The notes under the pieces are model-generated. The model was given only the letters and a program-made list of their open reading frames with translations, made no database searches and was not told the origin of the DNA. Below, piece by piece: positions 1 through 12,239 of a DNA stretch of 64,000 bases. The translations under genes were made by a program, and so were the position numbers. This DNA is from Balamuthia mandrillaris (Eukaryota; Discosea; Longamoebia; Balamuthiidae). The stretch is from NCBI GenBank assembly GCA_031835245.1, contig JAVKOQ010000290.1:1-64000 (forward strand). Direction: 5' to 3'. How positions within the stretch are numbered: the first letter of the stretch is position 1; each line of letters begins with the position of its first letter.

Positions 1-3000
1 CCTGGGCGGAGTTGCATCGTTCTATGGGCTTCCAGGATCTGGCAATATCTACAGACCTACGATATCTGGCCATTGCGGATGGAACGGGCATGAGTGCTTA
101 CCTTATCAACCTTGATCAGTACTTTAGTGTGGCACCATTGGCCAATCAGGCTAGCATACCCAAAGCGCACTCATCTCCTTCTAATACTGTCATTGATTAC
201 ATCAAAGCAACAACGGGTCCCTTCAAACCAACAACCTCTTCTTCTTCTCTCCATGCAAACCACCACAATAACAACAACGATTCCAAAACACAGTCCGTAT
301 TTTCGGCTTATCGTGGTTATGATGCTGCTGATAACGACACTGGCACTACTACCCTTTCTTCCACTACAATCAACAACCCTCTTCGGTTGGGCACATCCTC
401 CCTTTCTCCCTTGTTTCCTTTTGCTCATCGTAGTGACCCCCATTACATGCCCCTCTCGAGATGGTTTGAGCTGCAAAGGACAAGTGATACCTCCCCTCAT
501 TATTTCGCTTCTCCCTCTTTGCACGCCAATGGCTTTAACATGCATCATCCTTCCAATACCGTTTATAATGTCACTGATACCGTTGGCGGCCCATTTCTCC
601 CTTCTGGCGCGTCTGCGATGTCATCATTCTCTAGCAACGCACTGTCTTCCCTCCGCGCCAGTGGCAAGGCATTTGCGCACCACTTACTGCTTGATTCGGA
701 AACATCGACTGCTGGCTCAAAAGAGCAGCGCTCAATTGCTACTTTGAAACTGGCCATTTCTCCCACTAGTCTCATTTGCCGGCAACAGTTTGACCTCAAA
801 ACTTCGCCTTCTTTTACCCTTTTTCAGAGAACAACGGTGCGTATCATCACAGCAGGAACAACTGCAGGACAAGTGGGTGTGTGCTAACTCGTCTGTTATT
901 CAAAGGGAGAGCAGCTGCCGTTTGGTTTCGAGTCCATGGTCGGGCTGCTGCTGTTTAATCGGGATTATTCTTGGTATTGGCTAAGCTCCGAAGGACTATA
1001 TGTCCAGCTGCATGACCAAACTAGAGAACAGTTGCTGAGCAATTGCATCATGTTCGAAGGAACGGGAATGGCCGAGCAATTGTGTGTCCTTAATGGGTGG
1101 GACCGCAAAGCTTTGCTTATGAACGCCCTTCAGTTAGGGCTGAGGTATGTTTGTTCTTCATAGCAACATAAGTGATGCTTGAAGCCTAAATCCACACATA
1201 CCAAGATATCGGCAAGTGAGTGTCGTCCGGTCAGCACTGTACAGTCTTGGCAAGGAGCAACAATTAGAGGGCAGCCAAATGCTGCTCCAGTACGCGGAAG
1301 CCACTGCTTCCATGAACAGGAATGATAGGATATTTCTAGTAGCCCTTCTTCAAATAGGTACCTATTATTGTTGTCTATCAGAAAGCCTCATGTTCTTGAA
1401 TGAAACGCTTTGCTTTCTGCTTGTGTAAGATTGTTGACCATGACTTAAATAGGAATGCGCTTTGTGACAAGCATTATCAAGGAGCAAGCCCACCAGCAAG
1501 CGCCCACATTTTGCTTGCAGATGGCGGCTATATTGGAGAAGCTACGCCATTGCTATCTTTCATCCTCTACAGAACACAAGATGACAACCCGTCAAAATAG
1601 CGGAGGGTTTCTGGAGCCCATGACACGCAGCAATGGCAACAACAAAATTCTCGCCACCTCTTCAAGGGCACGGAGACCACGGTCACCCTCTGCAAAATTG
1701 CTCCATAACTCCCTTCACTTTGGATCCTATCACGAGAGGTGGAGATACTGTCACGACGATAGCGAGATCGTGGGGGAGGCTCTTCTTACCAACACTGTTT
1801 CGCTGGCCTTGAGCTTTCTGCAATGGCGTAAAGAAGCTAGCGTACTCAGGCATCGCCCTAAACGAAATAGAGAACTAAGGAGAAGGGGCAGTAAACACTT
1901 AGCGGGCTCTAAACAATCACCACTACAATCACAGCAAGTTTACCAGTATTTTCAAAACATTGCTGAAGGCTTGGTCTATAAGGCTGTTTGTGAGGATCAA
2001 CTAGAGCTAGCACGAACGTTACTAGTGCGAAGTGGTCACCCGAACGTATCCCTTCACCTGAAAGATCTGGCTTTTCTTACAACACGCCGCACCACCCGAA
2101 CGAAGCTTCTTTTGCAGCTAGGCTATCGCCAGCCCATCTTCTCTCACCATCTTCAAAATAATGATTTCGACAACGCAAGGAAGACAACCCACGCTGAAGA
2201 ACATTTTGTAGTTACCTCATTTCATGATGACCACCCGACACAATCCTCCTCCGAAAGAAGCACTCATGGCGAGAAAGCCGTCTCCAATGACCATTTCTCA
2301 GAGGAAGAAAGAGCTGCGGTTGACTACACACTCCTTTTGGAAGACTTGTATCCCAACGTACATTTCACTACCGAGTATGAGCAACTCTCCTCTTCCTCTG
2401 AAGAGGGTAGTATCACCTCCAGCAACAACTACTGTTTGTTGGCCCCACTTTCGTCTGTTCAAGAGGAACCTTGCCATAGTTCAACCTCCATTGAACTGGC
2501 GTCGGATAACATCAAGCATGACCAAGTGTTGCGCCACTCCATCTACACGGAGAACAGAGCTGATTTGGATGACATACTTCCCGACACTGGCCTTAGCTAT
2601 GGGCTTCAGTTAGTGGATGTGTTCGGCCATCCCCTTGCAAACGATGATGCCGGCTTCTTTGGTACATCCTACCATCGTTACCACAGCAGCGAGAATGACG
2701 ATGAAGATGACGACGATCATAACGATGAGGATGATGAGGGCGTTGATGAATATTGGAGCGATGCTAGCGACGAGGAAAGTGATGCCAGTTATAGCCACGC
2801 ACATTTCGGTCATTTCCATGCAGCTGCATCATCGGCAAGCAATAGGGTTTCCATTGCCATCCGGCCAATGCCGTTTGAGAGCTTGGGAGGTGGTTCCTCT
2901 CGTAGGCAGCAGCAAATTGCTGTCGGACAAGGCTACCTGCACACAAGTTTGGATGTTGTGCTCAAGTGGTGGGATAACATTACAAGGGAGAGAATACTCA

Positions 3001-6000
3001 TAGAAAAATCATACCAAGTTCCTCAACGAGAATTGGGTGCCCGCTTGGGATATTTCATCTGCCATAATGACTGGAAGTCCCTCGTAAGGACTATTCAATT
3101 GGATGTCGATGCTTCACTCCTCGAGCCAACCCAGTTGGACGCTCTGATCTACTCTCTGCTGCCATTATGCTCGGTAATGCTATCTTTTTTGCTTATCTTA
3201 TTTTCCTTGCAACCAACATTATCTTTTCTTGCTGTTTGTTAATACTACAGAACTACATTGCTGATATAATGCTGGACACGTTTGCGCAGCGTGATATTTT
3301 CCTCACCCAAGAAAGGGAAAACAATCCACATGCTTTACTTCGGCGTCTTTGTAGGACCAAGCAACTGTTCTTCAGAATTGAATGCCCCCGATCCGAACAG
3401 CTCTCCTCTATGCTCCCGTGTGGTCGCTTCTCTTTCTTTCACACATTCTTTGTACAGTTTTGTATAGATAACGGCTTGCGAGATGTTCTTGCGTTATATG
3501 TACGTGGCTATGACCTCCCGTTGCTTCAGTTTCCGCCAGTGGATCCTTCAGGTAGCGGGCAGTCGCGTGCAACCTCAATTCCAGACTGGGTCTCCCTTTT
3601 GGGCCATTTCTGCAACAGGCTTGATGACATACCGCAGGCATCCTTCCTAAGTGCTCGAGTGCATATCAAGGTTGATGTTCTGCTCTCGTTTGTTTGTTTT
3701 TGTTTTGTTGTAATACGTTCCTAGCCCTTTTCTAAGCTGTGAAATTGTGGTAAACGATAGCCCACCATACGACGGATTCAGGACATGCTAAAGGACGGGC
3801 TCGTGTTAGCAAGCCTGGCAACACTCCTCTATGCCGGCCCCTCCCTTGCCCAACTCATTGCAACTGGTAGTAATCCTAAAGAGGAACGTTGGCGATTTGA
3901 CAGCACTACACTGAAGGACTGTTTAAAAGACTATCCTTCTCTACTGTCTGCTCTATTTCCTGATGAAGAGCAAACGCGGCATTGGGTGGTGCCATCTACT
4001 TCATCTCATCAACAGTTACAAGAGGAGGGAGGACATCGGCGGGGCGACTTTTTTACTCATTGCCATGACGTTAGCATGTTACAACTGTTGGAAGATGCGT
4101 TACCCTTTTATGTGCATAGGATAATGACAATGGCGATGGGATCATCTGGTGCAACACTAAATACTGGCGGTCTACTGCTGAACCTTTCCAACGAGCGGCT
4201 CCTAGCCCGAACCACCTCGCAACTACAACCTACTCAGCAGGAGGGGCGCAATCTGCCTCTCCTTTCAAGCCCATCTCTTGCTGAGTATGCCCACAAGGAC
4301 GCGCTGGATGTCTACTACTACTTGCGTTTGGGAAGACCCTTCCAAGCCTTCTACTTCTTTCTGAAGGAAGGTAGCAAGGCCTTCACCTACTCTCATCGGG
4401 TGGAGTGGTTTGACAGCGTGTCTACCACAGTCCTACACAACGAAGACGTTACTCAATTTCCTTCGCCACCTCCTTCAACCTTTTCCTCCTTGCCTTTCAA
4501 CACTCGTTCCAGCCAGAAGCAACAACAGCAATTACTTCTATCGGCAGAGGAATCAGAGTTTCTACAACGGTGAGTACCAGTGTTGCTTGTACTCTATACT
4601 TTTTTCGAGTGCTCACCTGATGCCCACTTTTCCTGAAACCAATCCACACTGCATAGATACGTTCGAGTTGCAGCTATGCGCCACGTCCAGAGCGAAGAGG
4701 TGCGGGGGGCATGCACCTCATTTTTGCAAACATGTGGCCTATCTAGTGATGCCCTCTCAATTGACTTGGAGGCTGCTCGTCGCATAGTTGCCTATGCTGC
4801 TGCAATGACTCCCAGTGGCGGCAAAGCAGAAAGTCAATCACAAAATGAAAGTTTGCCCCACCAAGATGAGGTCATTCGATTGTTCCTTTCCTTGGATACT
4901 GCCGATCAGGTTGGTCGGGAAGGAGAAGTGGAGACTTTCAAGACAGCTAGCCAGAAGCAAGCCTTCACTCCACAACAAGAAGCCCTCCAGCTGTTGGAAC
5001 AAGCAACTGCCTTCCTTGGCCAGCAGCAAGGACCGTTGGGTGTTACGATACCCATAGAAGTATCATCGTCATCACTGGTAACAGTAAAAAAGAGTTTTGA
5101 AAAGCAGAAGCAGCCGCCACCAAGTAATACATCATCATGGTCCCTTGTGACTAGCTTCTGTCGGTTGCATGGCTTACCTCTCAGCCAACAACACTTGTGC
5201 AACCTCGCCCGTGCAAATGACTGGATTAGCTTCCTACATGAAGCGCAGACCCAACAATATCCGCTGGACCAACTACTGCCAATCATCAAGACCCACTTCA
5301 ATGACCACAGCCTACGCAGCCATCTCGTTCAATCTCTGCTATTGCTTCGTAGGAAAGAAGCTGCTGGAAGGTCTTCCCTTCACTGTGATGCAGTAGTGGC
5401 TCCTGACGAGCAGTTGGACCCTTCCACAACAGACGATAGCAGCGGCAGCAGTAATAGCAAGGACGACTTGTTCGATTGTATTCTCCAAGCCCAACGACAG
5501 TCGTCTCCGGGGAATGAGTTGCTTGTGCAAGCTGTGCGACGCCGACGGCCCCTGCTTGCCGTGACAGCCGCCTGCTTCCACGATGTACATCCTAGTCAGT
5601 GTATGTTAGGATGGTTGTATAGCAGCTTTCCCGCTATCCCCCATCAACAGAAGGAGAAGGACGAGTTGAAGGGAAACTCTCATTCAGAACAGCTTTCATA
5701 TGCAGCAACAACCCCACCCTCTCAGTGGACACTTGGTGATGTTCGCAAAATGGTCCGCCTGCTTTGCGAGCACCACCAATATCTCAAGGTCCAAAAGGCT
5801 TTTCTGCTTTTTGATGCCGGCAACCCCTTCCTGGAGTATCTGCTCTTCCATCAAGCATTTGTGCAATACCGCTTCAAGGATTGCAAGCGCCATCTATGTC
5901 AGTTTGTTGCCGCACTCAAGTCCTTCCAACAGGTTGGCCCTGATAAAGATGCTACTATCTTTGGCGATAAGAGTACGTGATGACTGTTCCATATTTTTCC

Positions 6001-9000
6001 CCTTCTAACCAACAACTTTACCAGAATGGCAACGATCTGTGGCACTCGAACTCGTGGAAATGCTGTTTGAACGTAAGGCTGCATCTGCCTACGAACAGGA
6101 GCACTTGCTAAAGGTAGTACATCACTCTGGCCTCAGTAGCAAATACAGCCGCCTGCACAGCACTTTCAACCTACTGCAACGGACAGGACTGCCGTTATCT
6201 TTGCTTCGCAGCCCACCCTCTATCATTGTGTCACAACTGCTTGCTTATGGGCATTATAATGAGGCAAGAACTTATGTGGCTGACATCCACAAAGCGAAAA
6301 GCCGTACCCACGTTGTGGTTAGTCTGCACGATTCCCAGTCTTCTCCCACAGACGAAATACTTGACCAAGCAGATGAAATGCCCTCTGGTTGGCAGGATGG
6401 AAGTTATAACGACCTGATGGATTGTAACGCTATTACGTTGGCCGAAGTCCGTGCTCTAGTCTCGAACTACTACAGCAACGACTGCCTGTGGCTTGTTGAG
6501 GAGGAACGACTGGTATCGCTACTCTCCCTCTCCCTCTCCCTCTCCCTCTCCCTCTCCCTCTCCCCTCCTCTCCCTCTCCTCCTCCTCTCTCTCCCTCCTC
6601 TCCCTCTCCCTCTCCCTCTCTCCCTCCTCTCCCTCTCCCCCTCTCCTCCTCCTCTCCCTCTCCTCTCCCTCTCCCTCTCCCTCTCCCTCTCCTTCTCCCT
6701 CTCCCTCTCCCTCTCCTGCTCCCTCTCGGAGGCGGTAATTACTGAACTTATTTGTGTGCTGCAACACTACAGAACCTTTGGAAGCGGTGTCACCACATTT
6801 TCTTAGATAAAAATTGTGACAGCGACATAAGCGGCTCCTTCATGCAGGAACAGGCCTTCAAAGAAGGCAGAACAGCCAAAGAGCAGCTATTGCTGCTCTC
6901 TCAGGCTCTGCTGTGGTTCAATGGGACTGCTAGTACTTCCATTGCCCAACAAGAGGCTTCCGTCAGCCCCATCACCACGAATAGTTTCAACTCAACCGCT
7001 ACCACTCCAACACACGAGGATCATATGCCACCAATGCGGCGCTACGCTGCCTCTACCCTGTCCTTCTCGACCAGCATGGTCAGCAGTAGTTTGTTCTCTT
7101 CCCCTTTTGCATCCCCTTTCCGTGGGCAGAGCGGCAGCGTCATGACTGAATCAGGCCGTTATCGTCGCCTAGTTATGGAGGAACACACCAAGCAAGGACC
7201 CTGTCGCCCACCAGAGTTCCTACAAGAGCTAGAAAAACGTATCCTGCTGCTTTCTGTCAGTGCGGAAGTTGGTCTGTTCCGTGAGGGTGATGGCCAACCA
7301 CCCTTGAAGTCATCCTCTCGCTCCATAGTGGCTGCTCCCGCCATCGAAACCACCAACAACAGTCAAGAATTCTCGCAGCTAAACCCCGGACATAGCTTAT
7401 CCCCGCTGCCACTAGCCATAGATACGAGTGCCCTCCATCAGCTCATTGGCCTACTTATCAACAATGATGATCTTCATAAGGCCAGCCAGATTTGTATACA
7501 TTTTCTTGTCTGCCCCATCCCATTTCTTTTGAAGTTCCAACATTGAATTTTCCATTTTTAGGCGAACAACTCTCAATAGAGAGTACTGATGTTATTGTAG
7601 CTCGTACAATGGTAGACATTGCTGAAGGAACTCTTTCTCTCAATGCCATTCCCTGCAGTTAGTACCTTGTCCTTATTTTTATTCTTTTTCTTCCTTACTT
7701 CTCGTGCTGCTTGTTTCTTTTGGGCTGGGGACATTTAGTTTGCTAACATAGCTCGTTTTACCTTTTGATACGCTCTGTTATTAATTTCAAAAGGTGTATT
7801 ATCCCTTATTACCCAGTCACTGACGAAGGGGTCAGAAGGGCAAGCTACTATTAACGATGACCCAGTCTACCAAGAAGAGGAAAAAATACGAGCAGTCATT
7901 AGAGAAAGCAACTCGAGAAACAAGGTTTCTTTGGTGTTGTCATGGCTAGCTTCTTGTTTGAGCTCTCACTGTAGAGAGTATGGAGAACGAGTGGTCGCAC
8001 AATTCAAGGTTGCACAGAAGTTGTGCAAGACCTTCAAACAAGTGAGAGAGGAAGAAGATCCATATTCCATATTGTCTGATTTGCTGCGCCTTGGAAAACT
8101 TGCCTTCGACCTTGCTAATATCTTCGTCACTAGCAATAACCTTGATTACAATACTGTACGTTGCTTAGCCTTATTTGTTGCAGTCTTTCACTAACTCCTG
8201 TTTTTTCCATCTTTTCTTGCAGGTGGCCAAACTTCTGGCCAATGTGTATCATGAGGCTCTTCAACAGCATTTACTAATCGAGACTGGTGGTCCATCTGTT
8301 AGCGACCAACATCAACAGATCGATCCCACTTGGAGCGACACTGACTTTGCATCATTCGTCAACATCTGTAAAGTAAGTCTTTTTCTTGTTGTAGGCTTGA
8401 AGCTGTCCTATCGTAACATGAAATAACAACCTGCAGATACCACACGAAGTTGGACAGCGGTTCTTAATTCTTATGTCTGAAAGAGAGGCCGATACATGTG
8501 AAACGCCTTCTGATATATCCCATGAATGCGAAGTGGAACTACTTGTGCGGGCTTATTTCTGTTTCAGCCTATCATGCCACCTGGAGGGAACCCACATGGT
8601 ACTCGCTTTGGTCAAGCGGAGGGTCGATACCTATGTGAAAGCAAAGAAGTTTAGGTTACTGGTCCGCCTACTTACGGGAATTAAAAGCTACGAACAACTA
8701 ACATATCTCTTCGACCTATTATTTGAGTATCCTTTAATCTCGTTTGTTTGTTTGTTTTTTTTTTTTTTTGGTTTCCCTGGTCATTGTTTACTTCGCGAAT
8801 TCTTTGACTATCTTTCTCCCTCCTTTTTCTGCGACAACTACAAGACATGACCAATTTGAGCTCATCCTACGGAAGAACGTGATACAGCGCAGCAGGGCAG
8901 GCAGTAGTGGCAGTGGTTCAGGAAGACGGCGCAGCGATTCATCCGAGATTGGGAGCAGAGATGGGACCTCAAGCAATACAGATTCAATTGAATTTCGACG

Positions 9001-9985
9001 CGCTCTGCACAATTATATCTCTCAGTACCACCCCCAAGACACAGAAAAGCTAACGATGATGTTCTTGGCCTTTAATATGCACCGCGAAATGGGTGATTTT
9101 CTCAGATCAAAGGTACCAGTCACTCTCTCCTCATTTCTGATTCCACCACCTACACCCTTCCTGATGGCATAGTCATATTTTCAGGCCATGGAGCTCCTTT
9201 CACAGCAAAAGAACAAGCCTGTTTCAAGTCGTAAGCACCTTTTAGAGATCATGAGTCTGTATTTGGATGCTGCTGATAACTACGTTAAAGATAGAAGCTT
9301 TGTAAAAGGCAATCGTTGTCTCGCAATGGTTTGTCCACTCCATGGTGATTGCCTTTGGTGCAACTTATTTATTCTTTCTCTTCTCTCTTCGGTAGGCATC
9401 TTTGATGTCTTTACAACTTCGAAGGGAAGATCTGAAACTGCTGAATCTTAACAACTCAGAAGCAAGACAACTTTTAACACATGCTTTTGATAATTTTCAA
9501 GAATGCCGGATAGTTGCAGAGGCCTACGACCTGAACCGTATTTCAGAATGGACAGCGTACGTAGCAGTAGTTATTTTCTATTTCTTTTTTGGTTCTGTGT
9601 TTTAACCGGCTATTTGTGCAGTCCTCTTTATCACCAAGCTGTTATGCGAAACAACTTAACATTCTGGGAAGAGATGAAACAAGTGCCGCACACAGCCTCT
9701 TCTTTTCCCTTTATCTTCACAGAGATGACAAAGATGGTATTTTGGGATCCACACAATTAGGTTGTCTCATCTTTCTTTTTCTTACTTATTTGTCTTTGAA
9801 CACAAAAGTTCTTGCAAGACCCTCAGCGAGCGAACCACATGCATGCCTTCAAAACCTTCCTTAGGACATTGAACGACCGTTTCCTGTGCTACGATATTGC
9901 AAAGCGGGTTGGCTTCGCAGACCTGCAGGCCGAAATACTCGAACGGAACCCCAGCCTCGTTTATTGGAAACCACCATCGCAATAA
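1..9985 (+). CDS. SPG11: Spatacsin (SPG11 homologue), 5' end beyond the window
   Basis: Spatacsin partners spastizin (SPG15) and the AP-5 adaptor on late endosomes and lysosomes and is needed for autophagic lysosome reformation; this role is family knowledge. The coding region is open at base 1 and runs through at least 15 exons to TAA at 9983-9985. The C-terminal third is diagnostic: YSRLHSTFNLLQRTGLPLS near 6150, CEVELLVRAYFCFS and FRLLVRLLTGIKSYEQLTYL near 8530-8720, EKLTMMFLAFNMHREMGDF near 9050, SEARQLLTHAFDNFQECR and IVAEAYD near 9460-9530. This order matches the Spatacsin_C region. The length (over 2,300 codons) fits the family, about 2,440 residues in human. The middle has acidic and serine-rich low-complexity inserts (for example 2690-2790) typical of protists. 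Intron 6511-6771 holds a CTCCCT satellite. AATAAA-like signals follow the stop near 9992. The first exons are missing. Confidence 0.9.
6515..6722 (+). repeat. (CTCCCT)n satellite inside a spatacsin intron
   Basis: About 200 bases of imperfect CTCCCT/CTCTCC repeat. It lies in a GT-AG intron: the exon ends after WLVEEERL at about 6510, GTATCG is the donor and ACACTACAG ending at 6771 the acceptor. The reading frame runs open through the satellite as Leu-Ser-Pro repeats, but the flanking spatacsin similarity resumes only after the acceptor, so it is not thought to be coding. Confidence 0.85.
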
Positions 9986-10299
9986 ACAACAGAAATAAAA
10001 TAAAAACTAAACAAACGGCCGAACCCCCCCCGGAGGGGACGAGCATGCTTGCAGTTCGTAAAACAGCAGCAACCATTTTGATGGTTGGGCGGGGGCGTAA
10101 GCAGGCATAGGGTGCAAGCCACGACCAATCAGAAGTTAGGGGGAGGGTTCTTCTTATTCCGTTTTCCCTTAATGATTATTGTTATTAGGATTGGCTGTGC
10201 CTTCTTCTTCCCTTTGTTGTGGGGTTTCCCCCCCTTTGTTTTTGTTTTTGTTTTTTTTTTTCGTTTCTCCTGAGAAAGCAACGTTGCACACAAAGAACA

Positions 10300-10484
10300 A
10301 TGCAAGCACCTGGCGTCGGCGTTCCCCAACAACAATCTGCCTTTGGGCAGCAGCAGCCTTGGTTCGCTAGTTACTACAACCAGGTCAACCCTCAGCTCTT
10401 GCAGCAAATCCAGGGCTGGTTCTATTCCATTGGTTGGTTCTATTTTTCCCCCTTCTCTTCCACACTTTTTTTTGTTTGTCTCTG

Positions 10485-10536
<52 letters not shown>

Positions 10537-11311
10537 AGATACCGACCGTAATGGAACTTTGGATCCCCAGGAATTGGGCAAGGCCTTGGCTGCTGCTCAG
10601 GTACTAAAGCTTTCCCTTTGAGCTGCCACTCCAGTTTTTTTTTTGTAACTCAAATCTTGCCCTCCTGTTCAGATGAACTATAACCAACATACCATTATGA
10701 AGCTCATGCAAGCCTTCGATACAAACAAACGCGGCACCCTGAACATTAATGAGTAAGCTTCTCTCTGCTCCTTGGTCGTTTCCCACCTGTCTGTAACTGA
10801 TGCACCCACTTGTAGGTTTGTTGCCCTGTATCAGTTCTTGTGCCAAATGCGCAATTCGTTCATGAACTTTGATGTAAGTCTCTTTTTGCAGTTGTTAAAC
10901 TCGTCCAACAACAGCTCTGATTTTACTTTTTTTTTTGACCACCAGCGCGACAGGTCTGGTACTTTGGATTGGGTAGAGCTCAGCCAGGCGCTGGCCATGA
11001 GCGGTTTCCAGCTTTCCCAGCAAGGCATCCAGGCACTCACCTTGCGTTTCGACCCACAAAGGAAAGGCGGGTTGACCTTGGAGGCCTTCACTGAGATGAC
11101 CTTGTTCCTTGGTAACCTTCGCAACTACTTTGACTGGTGTGCCCGTCAAGGCGGAGGCAAGAAGGATAAAAAGGACAAGAAGGATAAAAAGGACAAGAAG
11201 GACAAGAAGGACAAGAAGCCGCAAGGAGCCGCCACCACTGGTGGTGCCACTAGCGGTTCCATTTGCATCAACTTTGATCAGCTCGTGTCTGCTGCTCCTT
11301 ACTTTGCCTAG
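10300..11311 (+). CDS. Penta-EF-hand calcium-binding protein with Lys-Asp repeat
   Basis: Exons 10300-10432, 10539-10600, 10673-10752, 10816-10873 and 10946-11311 join in phase to give 232 residues. A short Gln/Pro/Gly N-terminus (QQQSAFGQQQPWF) precedes EF-hand loops DTDRNGTLDPQE, DTNKRGTLNINE and DRDRSGTLDWVE, followed by weaker loops. The GWFYSID entry and the FALYQFLCQMRNSF-like stretch (here VALYQFLCQMRNSF) are typical of the ALG-2/PEF1/sorcin/grancalcin family, calcium-dependent membrane-linked adaptors that dimerise through the fifth EF-hand. Unusual is an inserted basic run of KKDKKDKK repeats at about 11158-11217 near the C-terminus, which could bind acidic lipids (inference). Intron 1 carries a CT microsatellite directly before its acceptor. 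A poly(A) signal AATAAA lies at 11358-11363. Family confidence is high; which member is uncertain. Confidence 0.9.
10484..10535 (+). repeat. (CT)n microsatellite ending at a 3' splice site
   Basis: About 25 CT units in the first intron of the penta-EF-hand gene, running straight into TTCTAG at the acceptor (exon starts 10539). It effectively forms an extended polypyrimidine tract. Confidence 0.9.
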
Positions 11312-11460
11312 AGACAAAGGAGAGGAAAGAAAGGCGCTTTGACACGCTTCCGCTCAAAATAAAACCATTCACTACACTTAGGCAGCGCAACATCACCACC
11401 ACCACAACACAAAAGGCAAAAAACGAAACTTGTTGTTGGAGTTCACTCATTGAGCACCAA

Positions 11461-11952
11461 GTGAGCAAAAGGCGAGTGTTCACAGACCGAAAGAGTGTTG
11501 CGGTGCCCCACAACAGAGGACCCAAAGAGAGGCCAGGGCTGCACTGTGACAGCGAGTACAACCACCCACCCGGAGAAATAAACTTCTGGGTACCTTTCAC
11601 TCCTACAAACGAGCACAACACGATGTGGACAGAAAGCGAACCCTTCAAGGAGGACTGGCACCCTGTCCTGCTTTCCAATGGCCAGTTTCTTCGCTTCAAC
11701 GGCAACCTATGCCGCCACTACGGTAACAAGAACACTTCAGGTCTCACGCGCGTCTCGGTAGACTTTAGGGTAGTGCCTATGTCTCAATGGGACGAAACTG
11801 CGGTGGTTAAGGCATCTGTGCAGAGTTTCAGAAAGTTCACCATAGGGGACTATTTCGAAGTGCATCAGCTCCCTCAACTTCGCCAAGTCATAGCAAAAAC
11901 GGATCGTAGCAAATCATCGAGCAGAAAAACAAAAACGCAAAAGCCCGAATAG
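11461..11952 (+). CDS. StrG-like Fe(II)/2-oxoglutarate oxygenase, catalytic part only
   Basis: The frame contains the core of the StrG / phytanoyl-CoA-dioxygenase-like fold: LHCDSEYNHPPGEINFWVPF, then TMWTESEP, FLRFNGNLCRHYGNKN and TRVSVDFRVVP. The HxD of LHCD and the His of CRHYG form the metal triad, and the Arg of TRVSVDFR is the usual 2-oxoglutarate ligand. These enzymes hydroxylate small molecules; the substrate is not predictable here. There is no good ATG: 11461 is GTG, and the frame is open back to about 11254 without Met, inside the 3' end of the preceding gene. A CACTTAG acceptor-like site near 11380 could begin a 3' exon. The usual N-terminal 60-100 residues are not seen, so this is either a 3' exon with a distant start, a short protein, or a relic. 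It ends just before a CTTTT satellite. Confidence 0.7.
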   Translation: MSKRRVFTDRKSVAVPHNRGPKERPGLHCDSEYNHPPGEINFWVPFTPTNEHNTMWTESEPFKEDWHPVLLSNGQFLRFNGNLCRHYGNKNTSGLTRVSVDFRVVPMSQWDETAVVKASVQSFRKFTIGDYFEVHQLPQLRQVIAKTDRSKSSSRKTKTQKPE

Positions 11953-11975
11953 AAACAACGAATTTGTCTTTCGGG

Positions 11976-12090
11976 CATTTCTTTTCTTTTCTTTTCTTTT
12001 CTTTTCTTTTCTTTTCTTTTCTTTTCTTTTCTTTTCTTTTCTTTTCTTTTCTTTTCTTTTCTTTTCTTTTCTTTTCTTTTCTTTTCTTCA
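11976..12090 (+). repeat. (CTTTT)n satellite
   Basis: Over twenty near-perfect CTTTT pentamers followed to about 12150 by degenerate CTTTG/TTTCTTTT units. They lie between the convergent ends of the oxygenase-like frame (+) and the EF-hand kinase (-). Confidence 0.95.
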
Positions 12091-12239
12091 CTTTGCTTTG
12101 CTTTTTCTTTGCTTTTTCTTTTTTCTTTTCTTATCTTTTCTTATCTTTTCTTTTGAGAGAAAATAAAATACAAGGTACTTCAGAATAAATTGACATTGGC
12201 TTTATTTACAATCCCCATCGTCGTTCGTTGGAAAAAAAG

